NCBI RefSeq assembly: GCF_020179385.1
Contig: NZ_JAIBLJ010000001.1
Location: forward strand, 248,001-312,000
Origin: Alkalihalobacillus sp. YIM B00296
Lineage (GTDB): Bacteria; Bacillota; Bacilli; Bacillales; Fictibacillaceae
Direction of reading: 5' to 3'
Length of the DNA stretch: 64,000 nucleotides
Shown one piece after another: positions 24,315 through 33,331 of this stretch; positions within the stretch are counted from its first letter, which is position 1, and each line of letters begins with the position of its first letter. Both the position numbers and the translations under genes were made by a program. Under the pieces are notes generated by a model. It made no database searches and was not told where the DNA came from. It worked only from the letters and a program-made list of their open reading frames with translations.

Positions 24315-24449
24315 TACCTGTTTCTTATGACGCCCTTCGATCCAATCCTGGACCGTGTTGTATTCCGCCATATATTTTTTCAACATGTAGCGCACTTGCC
24401 ATGCTTTCCCGACTAATGTCACACTGTTTGGCTGCAAATAAACCTTCAT
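24312..24449 (-). CDS. mciZ: MciZ, mother-cell inhibitor of FtsZ
   Basis: 45-residue peptide with the MciZ core LVGKAWQVRYMLKKY (residues 12-26) and ending VQDWIEGRHKKQV. B. subtilis MciZ has the equivalent LVGKAWEIRAKLKEY and VKDWI at the same positions, and is also encoded between yqkF and nudF. MciZ is made in the mother cell under sigma-E and caps the minus end of FtsZ filaments, stopping a second division after asymmetric septation. Here it is about five residues longer at the C-terminus. GGGAG lies 7 bases before the ATG at 24449. I could not find a clear sigma-E promoter upstream. Confidence 0.88.
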   Translation of the reverse strand: MKVYLQPNSVTLVGKAWQVRYMLKKYMAEYNTVQDWIEGRHKKQV

Positions 24450-24549
24450 GAATTTGACTCCCTTCGTCTCTCACGATTAGGATTAGGATAATCGCATATG
24501 ATAGACTTTATGTATGGAAAGGTAGATTTAGCACAAGGAGTAATGTGAT

Positions 24550-25092
24550 ATGAAAAAGTTAGAAGAAAAAACAATCAATTCTAAGGTCATATATAACGGT
24601 AGAATTATCGATCTCCACCTTGAAGAGGTCGAACTCCCTGACGGAAAGACAAGCCAAAGGGAAGTCGTAAAGCACCCAGGAGCAGTAGCCATTTTGGCGA
24701 TTACATCAGAGAATAAAATCGTCCTTGTCCGTCAGTACCGGAAGCCGTTGAACCGGGAAATCATCGAGATACCTGCAGGAAAGCTTGAAAAGGGTGAAGA
24801 CCCCGAAGTATGTGCACACCGCGAATTGGAAGAGGAAACAGGTTATCGGAGCAAAGAGCTGACATATCTCCAATCATTCTATACATCTCCAGGTTTTGCT
24901 GATGAACTCATTCATATTTTTTATACTGATCAGTTAGAACAGGGTGAAGTCCAGTTGGATCAAGATGAGTTTGTCGAGAGAATGGAAGTGACCCTGGAAG
25001 AAGCGATTGAACTTGTTAAAACTCAAGACATATATGATGCAAAAACAGTTTTTGCCATCCAATACTTACAGCTTAAGGATGCTGAATCTTAA
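24550..25092 (+). CDS. nudF: ADP-ribose pyrophosphatase, Nudix family
   Basis: 180-residue hydrolase that splits ADP-ribose to AMP and ribose 5-phosphate. The Nudix box GKLEKGEDPEVCAHRELEEE (starting about residue 77, full pattern GX5EX7REUXEEXGU) is complete and metal-binding glutamates are intact. The N-terminal strand-swapped region (VIYNGRIIDLHLEEVELPDG) and VVKHPGAVAILA are typical of NudF. AAGGAG precedes the ATG. Its TAA is followed immediately by the ATG of the next gene, so the two are translated together. Confidence 0.93.
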   Translation: MKKLEEKTINSKVIYNGRIIDLHLEEVELPDGKTSQREVVKHPGAVAILAITSENKIVLVRQYRKPLNREIIEIPAGKLEKGEDPEVCAHRELEEETGYRSKELTYLQSFYTSPGFADELIHIFYTDQLEQGEVQLDQDEFVERMEVTLEEAIELVKTQDIYDAKTVFAIQYLQLKDAES

Positions 25093-26265
25093 ATGGAACG
25101 AATCTTTGCAGACTTCCATATCCATTTAGGAAATACATTATCCGGCAACCCGGTAAAAATATCAGCTTCTAAAAATTTGACGCTCCCTAATGTTTTGGAG
25201 ACGTCGTTCCGTGATAAAGGGATCCAGATGGTCGGGATCATCGATTGCCATGTGCCAGAGGTCATCCATGAACTGGAACAAATGATGGAAAAAGGCGAGT
25301 TGACTGAGCATCGTGATGGAGGGTTGATACAAGAAAACGGTTGTTTAATACTAGGTTCAGAAATTGAAATCTATGATGAAAACTGCCGTGGCCCCATCCA
25401 CGTATTAGTCTTTTTACCTTATTTAAGGAGCATGAAACATTTCAGCAATTGGTTGGGAGAACGGATAACAAATCGTAATCTTTCCTCGCAACGTTTTTAT
25501 GGTGAAGCTGCTGAATTGCAAAAGAAGACGAAAGAACTGGAAGGATTGTTTGTTATCGCTCACGCATTCACTCCTTTTAAAAGCTTGTATGGAAAAGGTG
25601 TTGAAAAAAGTTTGGTGGAAGTCTTCCAACCTGAAGAGATCGATGCAATCGAATTAGGTTTAAGTTGTGATACCCGTATGGCTGGCCAAGTTGGAGAGTT
25701 AGAAGGTTATCCTTTCCTATCAAACTCTGATGCACATTCACTGGAAAAGATCGGGCGGGAATACCAGTCACTCGAGGTTAAAGAGCTTTCGTTCAAGGAA
25801 TTTTCTCTAGCACTGAAAGGATTGGATGGGAGAAACATAACTGGCAATTACGGACTCCATCCACAACTTGGAAAATACTTTCGGACCTGCTGTGCAAAAT
25901 GCGGTACGTTGATCACTTCTGGGGGAGGCATAACATGTCCGCATTGTGAAAAAGGACGTATAGTCAAAGGGGTCTCCAATCGGATTAACGAATTGTCGGA
26001 TTCTTCCAAACGGAACTCCATCTCAACTAGTAGACCACCTTATACCCATCATGTACCTCTCGAGTTCATTCCCGGTATCGGGCCAAGGATGCTGAAGAAA
26101 TTAAGAGAAAGGTTCGGAACAGATATGGAGGTCATCCATTTTGTTTCAGATGAAAATCTCTTCAAGGTCCTGCCAGTACAACTTGTAGATAAAATCGTAG
26201 ATTCAAGGTCTGGGAACTTGAGCATGAAAGAGGGTGGTGGTGGACGTTATGGGAAGATTGATTAA
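25093..26265 (+). CDS. PHP-domain endonuclease Q-like protein (YqxK)
   Basis: 390-residue protein with an N-terminal PHP metallophosphoesterase domain (FADFHIHLG, about 5-13; GIIDCHVPEV, about 48; IAHAFTPF, about 156; NSDAHSLEKIG, about 215-225), a zinc-ribbon (CAKCGTL and CPHCEKG, about 269-292) and a helix-hairpin-helix tail (EFIPGIGPRMLKKL). This order is that of archaeal endonuclease Q, which nicks DNA 5' of deaminated bases and abasic sites, and of B. subtilis YqxK. It directly abuts nudF. DNA-repair function is inferred from the family. Residues 300-320, rich in Ser/Arg, look like a flexible linker. Confidence 0.85.
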   Translation: MERIFADFHIHLGNTLSGNPVKISASKNLTLPNVLETSFRDKGIQMVGIIDCHVPEVIHELEQMMEKGELTEHRDGGLIQENGCLILGSEIEIYDENCRGPIHVLVFLPYLRSMKHFSNWLGERITNRNLSSQRFYGEAAELQKKTKELEGLFVIAHAFTPFKSLYGKGVEKSLVEVFQPEEIDAIELGLSCDTRMAGQVGELEGYPFLSNSDAHSLEKIGREYQSLEVKELSFKEFSLALKGLDGRNITGNYGLHPQLGKYFRTCCAKCGTLITSGGGITCPHCEKGRIVKGVSNRINELSDSSKRNSISTSRPPYTHHVPLEFIPGIGPRMLKKLRERFGTDMEVIHFVSDENLFKVLPVQLVDKIVDSRSGNLSMKEGGGGRYGKID

Positions 26266-26352
26266 AGAAATCTATAAATAAACAGAACCCGGTCATACAC
26301 TATGATTTCCTTTCATAAATTGAAAGTAAGAGATCATGAGGGAGGAAATAGG

Positions 26353-27003
26353 ATGGAGCATCGGGGTACTTATAGTATGAAACGAACGTTTTCGCAACAT
26401 TTACAAGAACATTCTTCCTTATATACATTTACTACCGTTTTACTCATGATGGGGATTGTTTTCGGTGCAGTCATTGTCAATAGCTTGAGTTTGATGCAGA
26501 AAGAAGATTTATTTCATTATCTGAACCGCTTTTTTGGACAAGTTTCGGGTGGGGAAGTGGCAAGTGCCTCTGCAATGTTCACACAAAGCTTCTTTCATTA
26601 TACAAAATATATGGGATTGATCTGGCTTTTAGGGCTATCGATCATCGGGGTGCCGGTCATCCTTGTATTATTATTTTTAAAGGGGATGGTTGTCGGATTT
26701 ACTGTCGGTTTTCTGGTCAACCAAATGGGCTGGCAAGGATTCCTGTTGTCTTTCGTTTCAGTCATGCCTCAAAACTTGATTCTGATTCCCGCTTTCATTT
26801 TGCTGACTACTGCAGCGGTCGCTATCTCCTTAACCCTGATCAAAGCCCAATTCTCAAACAGACTGAAGACGCCATTGATGCCATTGTTATTAAGATACAC
26901 GGCCACGGTGATCATTATCATGATTCTAGGGGCAAGTGCGTCTTTCATTGAAGCATTCCTATCCCCAACATTAATTAAAGCGACAATCGGTATTTTCAAT
27001 TAA
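26353..27003 (+). CDS. spoIIM: Stage II sporulation protein M
   Basis: 216-residue membrane protein of the SpoIIDMP engulfment complex, in which SpoIIM anchors the peptidoglycan hydrolases SpoIIP and SpoIID at the septal membrane. It opens with a hydrophilic stretch containing QHLQEHSSLYTFTT (B. subtilis SpoIIM has EHSSLY at the same point), followed by about five membrane helices, with the DUF95 pattern VVGFTVGFLVNQMGWQG near the middle. The ATG at 26353 is chosen because GGAGG lies 7 bases upstream; the earlier ATG at 26302 has none. The length matches the usual 214. Confidence 0.92.
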   Translation: MEHRGTYSMKRTFSQHLQEHSSLYTFTTVLLMMGIVFGAVIVNSLSLMQKEDLFHYLNRFFGQVSGGEVASASAMFTQSFFHYTKYMGLIWLLGLSIIGVPVILVLLFLKGMVVGFTVGFLVNQMGWQGFLLSFVSVMPQNLILIPAFILLTTAAVAISLTLIKAQFSNRLKTPLMPLLLRYTATVIIIMILGASASFIEAFLSPTLIKATIGIFN

Positions 27004-27039
27004 CGACTTTATTAAGTAATAATAATTCTAATACCCAAT

Positions 27040-27084
27040 TTAAAATAATTATAATTTGACACCCCCTATACCCGTGATTATAAT
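27040..27084 (+). promoter_or_regulatory. fur promoter with PerR box
   Basis: Perfect consensus promoter TTGACA-N17-TATAAT (27056-27061 and 27079-27084). TTAAAATAATTATAA at 27040-27054 matches the PerR box TTATAATNATTATAA in all but one position and ends two bases before the -35. B. subtilis fur is a PerR target, so the same control is expected. Confidence 0.85.
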
Positions 27085-27116
27085 AAGGATATACATAGAG
27101 TGTGGGAGGGGTCGTC

Positions 27117-27593
27117 TTGGAAAATCGTATCAACCGTATCAAAAAACAGCTCCATTCACAGAGCTATAAACTTACCCCCCAGCGTGAGGCGACAGTCCGC
27201 GTACTACTTGAGCGTGAAGAAGACCATTTAAGCGCCGAAGACGTGTATCTACTCGTCAAGGATAAAGCACCAGAGATCGGATTGGCTACTGTATACCGAA
27301 CGTTGGAACTGCTTACGGAATTGAAAATTGTCGATAAAATCAATTTTGGGGATGGTGTTTCCAGGTATGACCTTCGCAAAGAAGGGGCAGCCCACTTCCA
27401 TCATCATTTAGTATGCATTGAATGTGGAGCAGTTGATGAGATTCAGGAAGACCTGCTTGGTGAAGTGGAACAAGTGGTCGAAAAGGATTGGAATTTCAAA
27501 ATAAAAGATCATCGGCTGACCTTCCATGGAATCTGCCATCGATGCCATGATAAAGCAGATGTTGAAAATGAAAAAGAAGTGACGACGAAATAA
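27117..27593 (+). CDS. fur: Ferric uptake regulator Fur
   Basis: 158-residue iron-responsive repressor, almost identical to B. subtilis Fur over long stretches (KLTPQREATVRVLLE, VDKINFGDGVSRYDLRKEG). The winged-helix domain spans about 1-80. The dimer/metal domain has the HFHHHLVC segment (about 91-98) with regulatory-metal histidines and two CxxC zinc pairs (CIEC and CHRC). It starts at a TTG (27117) with GGGAGGGG 6 bases upstream, which gives the same N-terminus ENRINRIKKQL as B. subtilis; the upstream GTG at 27102 lies before the ribosome site. Single-gene unit with its own PerR-controlled promoter. Confidence 0.96.
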   Translation: MENRINRIKKQLHSQSYKLTPQREATVRVLLEREEDHLSAEDVYLLVKDKAPEIGLATVYRTLELLTELKIVDKINFGDGVSRYDLRKEGAAHFHHHLVCIECGAVDEIQEDLLGEVEQVVEKDWNFKIKDHRLTFHGICHRCHDKADVENEKEVTTK

Positions 27594-27631
27594 AGAATAG
27601 ACCCGCTGAAATACAATTTTGCATGGAAAGG

Positions 27632-27672
27632 ACTGACCCGCAAAGAATCATAGCAGAGGGTCAGTTTTCTTT
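27632..27672 (+). terminator. Terminator of fur
   Basis: ACTGACCC pairs with GGGTCAGT over an 18-base loop, followed by TTTCTTTTC. Confidence 0.75.
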
Positions 27673-27798
27673 TCATTATATCGTTATGTAGTGGAGGTTT
27701 GGTTTTGCCTTGTTTTCTTGTTACAATCCCAGTTTTGACGTATATTCTGCCGGTTTACAGGCATATCCTGTAAGAAGGACAAACTGGGAGGCAATACG

Positions 27799-28032
27799 AT
27801 GGTTTCACTCATTCGTTTATTGTGGAACTCATGCAAGGTATTTCTTGCTTTTGCATGCTGTACACTTTTATTTTACTATGGCCTTTTATGGTTGAATGGA
27901 CAATATCAAGATTTCCATCGATATGATGAGCCTGAAGGACGAGCAGTTAAAGTGTTCCAGGCTTATTCGGATGAAGAGGATGGATTTGATTGGATTGAAA
28001 GGCTACATCTATTTTATGAAATCGGGGAATAA
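27799..28032 (+). CDS. yqzK: YqzK family protein (DUF4227)
   Basis: 77-residue protein with one N-terminal membrane helix (about residues 13-33) and a conserved cytoplasmic or external segment containing YHRYDEP-like [16 protein letters not shown] (about 40-55). This matches B. subtilis YqzK, which sits at the same place between fur and xerD. Function unknown. GGGAGG lies upstream of the ATG. A possible extended -10 TGTTACAAT is at about 27719. Confidence 0.85.
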   Translation: MVSLIRLLWNSCKVFLAFACCTLLFYYGLLWLNGQYQDFHRYDEPEGRAVKVFQAYSDEEDGFDWIERLHLFYEIGE

Positions 28033-28045
28033 GGAGCGTTTGCTC

Positions 28046-28936
28046 ATGAAGGACGAGGTTCAGGATTATCTGCATTATTTGACCGTTGAACGTGGACTCT
28101 CTGAAAATACACTGCAATCGTACCAGCGGGATTTGAAACAATATACGGCCTTTCTACAGAAGGAATTGGATCATAAGGACTTAAATCAAGTACGCAGAAA
28201 CGATATCGTGACGTATTTATACCACCTGAAAGATTCAGGACGAGCGTCATCGACGATTGCGAGGACGATCGCTTCTATACGATCGTTTCACCAATTTCTT
28301 ATCCGTGAAAGGGTCACAGGACAGGACCCATCTGTACATATTGAAACACCGAAAACGGAGCGAAAATTACCGAAGATTTTATCTTCACAAGAAGTAGAGA
28401 ATTTGATGGAAGCGCCAGAAAGCAATTCAGCGTATGGTATAAGAGACCGTGCGATGATAGAACTATTATATGCGACAGGTATTCGTGTCTCTGAGCTTAT
28501 ACATTTGAATCTATCAGATGTCCATTTGACAATGGGATTTGTAAGATGCCTCGGAAAAGGGGACAAGGAGCGTATCATTCCGGTGGGGAGGATGGCGACA
28601 GAAGCTTTGACCGCCTATATCGAAAAGGGACGGGGAAAGCTGCTGAAAAAAAAGACTACGGATGCATTGTTTTTGAACCATCATGGAAACCGGCTTACGA
28701 GACAAGGCTTTTGGAAAATCTTGAAGAAACTGTCTCAAGCAGCGAATATTCAGAAAGAATTGACTCCTCATACATTAAGACATTCGTTTGCAACGCATTT
28801 GCTTGAAAATGGTGCCGATTTAAGAGCGGTACAGGAGTTACTAGGTCATGTTGACATCTCTACGACACAGATTTATACACATGTAACGAAATCACGATTG
28901 AAAGACATCTATTCAACCTATCATCCAAGAGCTTAA
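28046..28936 (+). CDS. xerD: Site-specific tyrosine recombinase XerD (RipX)
   Basis: 296-residue tyrosine recombinase that acts with CodV at dif to resolve chromosome dimers. The N-terminal SAM-like domain covers about 1-90 and the catalytic domain carries GIRVSEL (Arg about 147), the beta-hairpin Lys in [22 protein letters not shown] (His and Arg), [15 protein letters not shown] (His and nucleophile Tyr, about 278). The ATG at 28046 is used because AAGGAG lies 9 bases upstream and the product then equals the B. subtilis length of 296; the open frame extends 50 codons further upstream but that part overlaps yqzK. Confidence 0.95.
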   Translation: MKDEVQDYLHYLTVERGLSENTLQSYQRDLKQYTAFLQKELDHKDLNQVRRNDIVTYLYHLKDSGRASSTIARTIASIRSFHQFLIRERVTGQDPSVHIETPKTERKLPKILSSQEVENLMEAPESNSAYGIRDRAMIELLYATGIRVSELIHLNLSDVHLTMGFVRCLGKGDKERIIPVGRMATEALTAYIEKGRGKLLKKKTTDALFLNHHGNRLTRQGFWKILKKLSQAANIQKELTPHTLRHSFATHLLENGADLRAVQELLGHVDISTTQIYTHVTKSRLKDIYSTYHPRA

Positions 28937-28953
28937 AAATAGATAAAAATACG

Positions 28954-28967
28954 TGAAAACGCTTTTA
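28954..28967 (+). promoter_or_regulatory. Probable CcpA site (cre) upstream of drm
   Basis: TGAAAACGCTTTTA matches 13 of 14 cre positions. It overlaps a weak promoter-like pair (GTGAAA-N17-TACACT). Two hairpins and a better -10 for drm (TGGTATAAA, 29077-29085) lie downstream, so its exact mode of action on drm is open. CcpA control of drm-pupG is known in B. subtilis. Confidence 0.5.
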
Positions 28968-28985
28968 AAACATGATACACTTTTA

Positions 28986-29018
28986 AAAGTGCCCTTAGTG
29001 GGTACTTTCAGTTTCTTT
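28986..29018 (+). terminator. Terminator between xerD and drm
   Basis: AAAGTGCCC pairs with GGGTACTTT (one G-U pair) over 5 bases. A second small hairpin, AGGTCAG/CTGACCT with an ACTT loop, follows at 29023-29040. Confidence 0.6.
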
Positions 29019-29112
29019 AAGAGGTCAGACTTCTGACCTTTATCTGTTGTTGTTTGATAAAACTTTCCAATGGAAATGGTATAAAATAGCGTAGATCAGG
29101 GAGGAAAATGTT

Positions 29113-30294
29113 ATGACGGACTCGAAATTCAAACGGGTATTTTTGATCGTCATGGATTCGGTTGGAATCGGTGAAGCACCAGATGCAGCGAGATTCAATG
29201 ATAAAGGGGCGGATACATTAGGGCACATCGCTGAAAAAATGAATGGCCTGAAAATGCCGAACATGGCGAAGCTTGGCCTTAGTAACATCCGTGAGATCCA
29301 AGGTATTGAGAAAGCTGATAAGCCTGCAGCACATTACGGAAAAATGCAAGAAGCCTCTAATGGAAAGGACACGATGACAGGCCATTGGGAGATTATGGGC
29401 CTCCATATCGAGCAGCCATTCAAGACATTCCCGGATGGATTTCCTCAAGAACTTCTTAATGAACTAGAAGAAAAAACAGGTCGAAAAATCATCGGAAACA
29501 AACCAGCTTCAGGGACCGAAATTCTGGTGGAGCTAGGAAAAGAACATATGGAAACAGGGGCGTTGATCGTTTATACATCTGCGGACTCGGTCCTTCAGAT
29601 TGCAGCTCATGAAGACGTTGTTCCAATCGAAGAGTTGTATGAGATATGTAAAATCGCGCGGGAATTGACACTGGACGAAAAGTATATGGTCGGTCGTATC
29701 ATCGCACGTCCTTTCATTGGTGAGCCTGGTGCGTTCGAGCGGACGGCAAACCGGCACGACTATGCACTGAAGCCTTTCGGTCGTACCGTCATGAATGAGA
29801 TGAAGGATGAGGAATTTGATGTCATCGCGATTGGTAAAATCTCAGATATCTATGATGGTGAAGGGGTGACTGAGACAGTTCGGACCACATCGAATAGGGA
29901 TGGAATGGATCAGATTGTAAAAATTGCTGATCAAAATTTTACTGGAATCAGTTTTTTGAATCTGGTTGATTTCGATGCAAAATTCGGTCACCGAAGGGAT
30001 CCGATCGGTTATGGTGAAGCGTTGGAGGAGTTCGACGCCCGTCTGCCTGAATTGCTTGGAAAGCTAAAAGAAGACGATCTGTTGCTGATCACGGCTGACC
30101 ACGGGAACGATCCGGTCCATCATGGTACGGACCATACGAGAGAATTTGTGCCGCTCTTCGCGTACAATAAGAATATTGAAGAAGGAAAAGAGCTTCCTTT
30201 GCGTGAGACATTCGCAGATGTGGGCGCAACGATTGCGGATAATTTTGAAATTAAAGCTCCACCATTCGGAAAGAGCTTTTTAAAAGATTTATAA
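29113..30294 (+). CDS. drm: Phosphopentomutase
   Basis: 393-residue manganese enzyme of the alkaline phosphatase superfamily (DeoB) that interconverts ribose/deoxyribose 1- and 5-phosphates. Metal-site motifs are intact: [17 protein letters not shown] with the first Asp (about 15), [10 protein letters not shown] with the nucleophile Thr (about 84-93), [16 protein letters not shown]-type region (about 280) and [18 protein letters not shown] (about 320-337). GGGAGGAAAATGTT precedes the ATG. It heads a salvage operon with two purine nucleoside phosphorylases and pdp, all of which generate pentose 1-phosphate for it. Confidence 0.96.
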   Translation: MTDSKFKRVFLIVMDSVGIGEAPDAARFNDKGADTLGHIAEKMNGLKMPNMAKLGLSNIREIQGIEKADKPAAHYGKMQEASNGKDTMTGHWEIMGLHIEQPFKTFPDGFPQELLNELEEKTGRKIIGNKPASGTEILVELGKEHMETGALIVYTSADSVLQIAAHEDVVPIEELYEICKIARELTLDEKYMVGRIIARPFIGEPGAFERTANRHDYALKPFGRTVMNEMKDEEFDVIAIGKISDIYDGEGVTETVRTTSNRDGMDQIVKIADQNFTGISFLNLVDFDAKFGHRRDPIGYGEALEEFDARLPELLGKLKEDDLLLITADHGNDPVHHGTDHTREFVPLFAYNKNIEEGKELPLRETFADVGATIADNFEIKAPPFGKSFLKDL

Positions 30295-30306
30295 TTGGAG
30301 GTTCTC

Positions 30307-31125
30307 ATGACATTGACAAATTCAATTCAACAAGCAGCAAAATATATCAAAGACAAAACAGATGTCAAGCCGACGATCGGATTGATCCTAGGATCGGGAC
30401 TTGGCGTTTTAGCAGACAAAATCGAGAATCCGGTTTCGGTCCCCTATTCAAAAATCCCATCCTTTCCTGTATCGACTGTTGAAGGGCATGCTGGAGAGCT
30501 GATCATCGGTACCATTGAAGGGAAAACGGTCGTAGCAATGAAAGGGCGCTTCCATTATTACGAAGGATATCCGATGGAGAAAGTGACGTTTCCTGTACGT
30601 GTGATGAAAGAAATCGGTGTGGAATCGTTGATTGTAACCAACGCTGCTGGAGGGATCAATGAATCCTTTGAAACAGGAGATTTGATGATCATTACGGATC
30701 ATATCAATAATATCGGAAACCATCCATTGATCGGGACTAACGATGATGCGCTGGGTGTCCGTTTCCCTGATATGTCCGATGCATACTCTGAACATCTTCA
30801 AGGCATAGCGAAGCATGCGGCTGAGAAATTGAACATATCCATTCAAGAGGGTGTCTATATCGCTAATTCCGGACCATCTTATGAAACTCCCGCTGAAGTT
30901 AGGATGCTTCGTATTATGGGTGGAGACGCCGTCGGCATGTCAACGGTACCTGAGGTGATTGTAGCCCGACATGGCGGTATGGAGGTACTTGGGATCTCCT
31001 GTATATCAAATATGGCTGCAGGTATCCTTGATCAACCGCTCACTCATGATGAAGTGATCGAAACGACTGAAAAAGTCAAAGCAAACTTCATGGATCTTGT
31101 ACAACAGATTGTAAAGAAGATATAA
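30307..31125 (+). CDS. punA: Purine-nucleoside phosphorylase, first copy
   Basis: 272-residue trimeric-type (NP-II) PNP that phosphorolyses guanosine and inosine nucleosides. Phosphate-site motifs are LILGSGLGVLAD (about 25-36), VEGHAGELIIG (about 60) and KGRFHYYEGYP. The purine site is TNAAGGINESFETGDLMIITDH and the end part has VGMSTVPEVIVARHGGM with ISCISNMAAGI, all close to B. subtilis PupG. The ATG at 30307 has TTGGAGG 5 bases upstream; an in-frame TTG at 30295 lies in that site. A second paralogue follows after 12 bases. Confidence 0.94.
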   Translation: MTLTNSIQQAAKYIKDKTDVKPTIGLILGSGLGVLADKIENPVSVPYSKIPSFPVSTVEGHAGELIIGTIEGKTVVAMKGRFHYYEGYPMEKVTFPVRVMKEIGVESLIVTNAAGGINESFETGDLMIITDHINNIGNHPLIGTNDDALGVRFPDMSDAYSEHLQGIAKHAAEKLNISIQEGVYIANSGPSYETPAEVRMLRIMGGDAVGMSTVPEVIVARHGGMEVLGISCISNMAAGILDQPLTHDEVIETTEKVKANFMDLVQQIVKKI

Positions 31126-31137
31126 GGGGAGATGAAG

Positions 31138-31959
31138 ATGTCGGAACTAGGGACGAAAATACGAGAGGCAGTCAAGTATATTACGGATAAAACAGAACAC
31201 AAACCAACGATTGGATTGATTTTAGGGTCCGGTCTTGGAGATTTTGCTGAAGAAATCGAAGAGGCGGCAAAAATCGATTACAGTGAGATTCCACATTTCC
31301 CTGTTTCAACAGTAGAAGGTCACGCCGGAAAGCTTGTCATTGGAACAATGAACGGAAAGACAGTCGTAGCGATGCAAGGTCGTTTCCATTTTTATGAGGG
31401 GTATTCGTTAAAGGAGGTCACTTTTCCAGTCCGGGTCATGAAGGGACTTGGCGTTGGACAGATGATTGTTACGAATGCCTGTGGCGGAATGAATCCAGAC
31501 TTTGAAGCCGGTGACTTAATGATCATTGAAGATCACTTGAATTTGACTGGAGCCAATCCACTTATCGGTCCGAACGAGAATGAACTAGGACCACGATTCC
31601 CAGATATGGGCACAGCTTATACACCGGAAATGATCGAATTGGTGAAGTCAGTTGCAAATGAAGAGGGAATCATCCTCAAACAAGGCGTTTACGCTTCCAT
31701 CAGCGGACCAGCCTATATGACTCGAGCAGAGTTGAAGATGTTGCGTACTCTGGGTTCGGATACTGTTGGTATGTCTACAGTCCCGGAAGTGATTGTTGCA
31801 CGACACATGGATATGAAAACGTTAGGGATCTCTTGCATCACTGACATGGCGATCGCTGAGGAACTGGAACCCCTTACACACGAACAGGTAGTGAAGGTAG
31901 CAAACCGCACGAAACCGAAATTCAAGCAATTACTGCGATCGGTAATTGAAAAAGTTTAA
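31138..31959 (+). CDS. Purine-nucleoside phosphorylase, second tandem copy
   Basis: 273-residue paralogue of the gene just upstream; both share LILGSGLG, FPVSTVEGHAG, QGRFHFYEGY-type and MSTVPEVIVARH blocks. Differences fall around the purine pocket: TNACGGMNPDFEAGDLMIIE instead of TNAAGGINESFETGDLMIIT, and SCITDMAIAEELEPLTH instead of SCISNMAAGILDQPLTH. In NP-II enzymes the Asn of ISCISN contacts the 6-oxo purine; here this position is ThrAsp-containing (ITDM), so base specificity may differ from the first copy. The ATG at 31138 (AGGGGAG 6 bases upstream) is preferred to the ATG at 31132. Confidence 0.9.
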   Translation: MSELGTKIREAVKYITDKTEHKPTIGLILGSGLGDFAEEIEEAAKIDYSEIPHFPVSTVEGHAGKLVIGTMNGKTVVAMQGRFHFYEGYSLKEVTFPVRVMKGLGVGQMIVTNACGGMNPDFEAGDLMIIEDHLNLTGANPLIGPNENELGPRFPDMGTAYTPEMIELVKSVANEEGIILKQGVYASISGPAYMTRAELKMLRTLGSDTVGMSTVPEVIVARHMDMKTLGISCITDMAIAEELEPLTHEQVVKVANRTKPKFKQLLRSVIEKV

Positions 31960-31977
31960 AACAAGGACTGATATAGC

Positions 31978-33279
31978 ATGAGAATGGTAGATCTGATTGA
32001 AAAGAAACGGAACGGTCTTGAATTGGCGAAAGATGAAATCGAATTCATCATTGAAGGTTATACGAATGGAAATATCCCAGACTATCAGATGTCTGCTTTA
32101 GCAATGGCGATCTATTTTAATGATATGACGGAAGAAGAACGTGCAAATTTTACGAAGGCAATGGTAGACTCTGGAGACAAAATCGATCTCTCTGCTATTG
32201 AAGGAATCAAAGTCGATAAACATTCGACTGGGGGTGTAGGTGATACGACGACCCTTGTGCTTGCACCTCTTGTAGCGGCCGTAGGGGTCCCAGTAGCGAA
32301 AATGTCTGGTCGCGGTCTTGGGCATACAGGGGGAACGATCGATAAGCTCGAAGCGGTACCAGGCTTCCATGTTGAAATCGATAAGGATGAATTTATCGAA
32401 CTCGTCAATAAAAATAAAATTGCAGTCATCGGTCAGAGCGGAAATTTGACACCTGCGGATAAAAAGCTTTATGGACTGCGTGATGTGACTGCTACAGTGA
32501 ACTCGATTCCGTTGATTGCAAGCTCCATCATGAGCAAGAAAATAGCTGCAGGCGCCGATGCTATCGTATTGGATGTCAAAACAGGTGCAGGAGCATTCAT
32601 GACAGAAGTGGAAAAGGCGGAAGAACTCGCTCGGGCGATGGTGAAGATCGGTAAGAATGTCGGCCGTAACACGATGGCGGTCATCTCAGATATGAGCCAG
32701 CCACTCGGCTTTGCTATCGGAAATGCACTCGAAGTGAAAGAAGCAGTCGACACGTTACGTGGTGAAGGTCCTGAAGACCTTGAAGAACTGTGTTTGACAC
32801 TCGGTTCCTTCATGGTCATGCTTGCAAAGAAAGCCGATACGAAGGAAGAAGCTCGGCAAATGCTGCTTGATGTAATGAAGAATGGAGAGGCGATAGATAC
32901 GTTCAAGACATTCTTGAGGGCGCAGGGTGGAGATGAAACTGTCATTGATGACCTGAGCAAATTACCGACAGCTAAACATGAAATTCCTTTTATTGCTGAA
33001 AAAGACGGATATGTATCTGAAATTAAGGCGAATGAAGTCGGGATTGCAGCTATGCTGTTAGGTGCAGGCCGTGCTACGAAAGAATCTGAAATCGATCTTG
33101 CCGTAGGCATCGTCCTTCATAAAAAAGTTGGCGATGAAGTGGAATCGGGAGAGACAATCGCGACCTTGCACAGTAACCAAGAAACTGTCGACGAAGTATT
33201 GAAGAAATTGGACGGTGCATACACGATTTCTTCTGTAAAAGTGGCAGCTCCCCCTCTTGTTTATAAAGAAATCATGTAA
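31978..33279 (+). CDS. pdp: Pyrimidine-nucleoside phosphorylase
   Basis: 433-residue homodimeric enzyme that phosphorolyses uridine, deoxyuridine and thymidine. It has the glycosyltransferase family 3 start ([16 protein letters not shown]), the signature [18 protein letters not shown] (about 108-125, phosphate and sugar binding) and [20 protein letters not shown] (about 79-98). The C-terminal alpha/beta domain ends after VGDEVESGE. In B. subtilis pdp lies in the dra-nupC-pdp operon; here it follows the PNP genes by 18 bases and is closed by a terminator, so purine and pyrimidine salvage share one transcript with drm. Confidence 0.96.
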   Translation: MRMVDLIEKKRNGLELAKDEIEFIIEGYTNGNIPDYQMSALAMAIYFNDMTEEERANFTKAMVDSGDKIDLSAIEGIKVDKHSTGGVGDTTTLVLAPLVAAVGVPVAKMSGRGLGHTGGTIDKLEAVPGFHVEIDKDEFIELVNKNKIAVIGQSGNLTPADKKLYGLRDVTATVNSIPLIASSIMSKKIAAGADAIVLDVKTGAGAFMTEVEKAEELARAMVKIGKNVGRNTMAVISDMSQPLGFAIGNALEVKEAVDTLRGEGPEDLEELCLTLGSFMVMLAKKADTKEEARQMLLDVMKNGEAIDTFKTFLRAQGGDETVIDDLSKLPTAKHEIPFIAEKDGYVSEIKANEVGIAAMLLGAGRATKESEIDLAVGIVLHKKVGDEVESGETIATLHSNQETVDEVLKKLDGAYTISSVKVAAPPLVYKEIM

Positions 33280-33287
33280 ATTCACGA

Positions 33288-33331
33288 AAGCTGTTCGTAA
33301 ACCGATTGAAGTTTACGGGCGGCTTTTTTTA
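33288..33331 (+). terminator. Terminator of the nucleoside salvage operon
   Basis: AAGCTGTTCGTAAAC pairs with GTTTACGGGCGGCTT (G-U pairs included) over 8 bases and is followed by TTTTTTT. Confidence 0.85.

Noticed and set aside
24450-24530. Sigma-E promoter for mciZ
   Set aside because: CATATG-like -10 candidates exist on the minus strand but no ATA-type -35 lies at 13-16 bases, so none could be supported.
27896-28045. N-terminal extension of XerD by 50 residues
   Set aside because: It overlaps yqzK in another frame, has no ribosome site, and the internal ATG at 28046 has AAGGAG and gives the standard 296 residues.
32469-33110. 213-codon minus-strand frame inside pdp
   Set aside because: Ser/Ala-rich shadow of a highly conserved enzyme gene on the other strand; no promoter or ribosome site.
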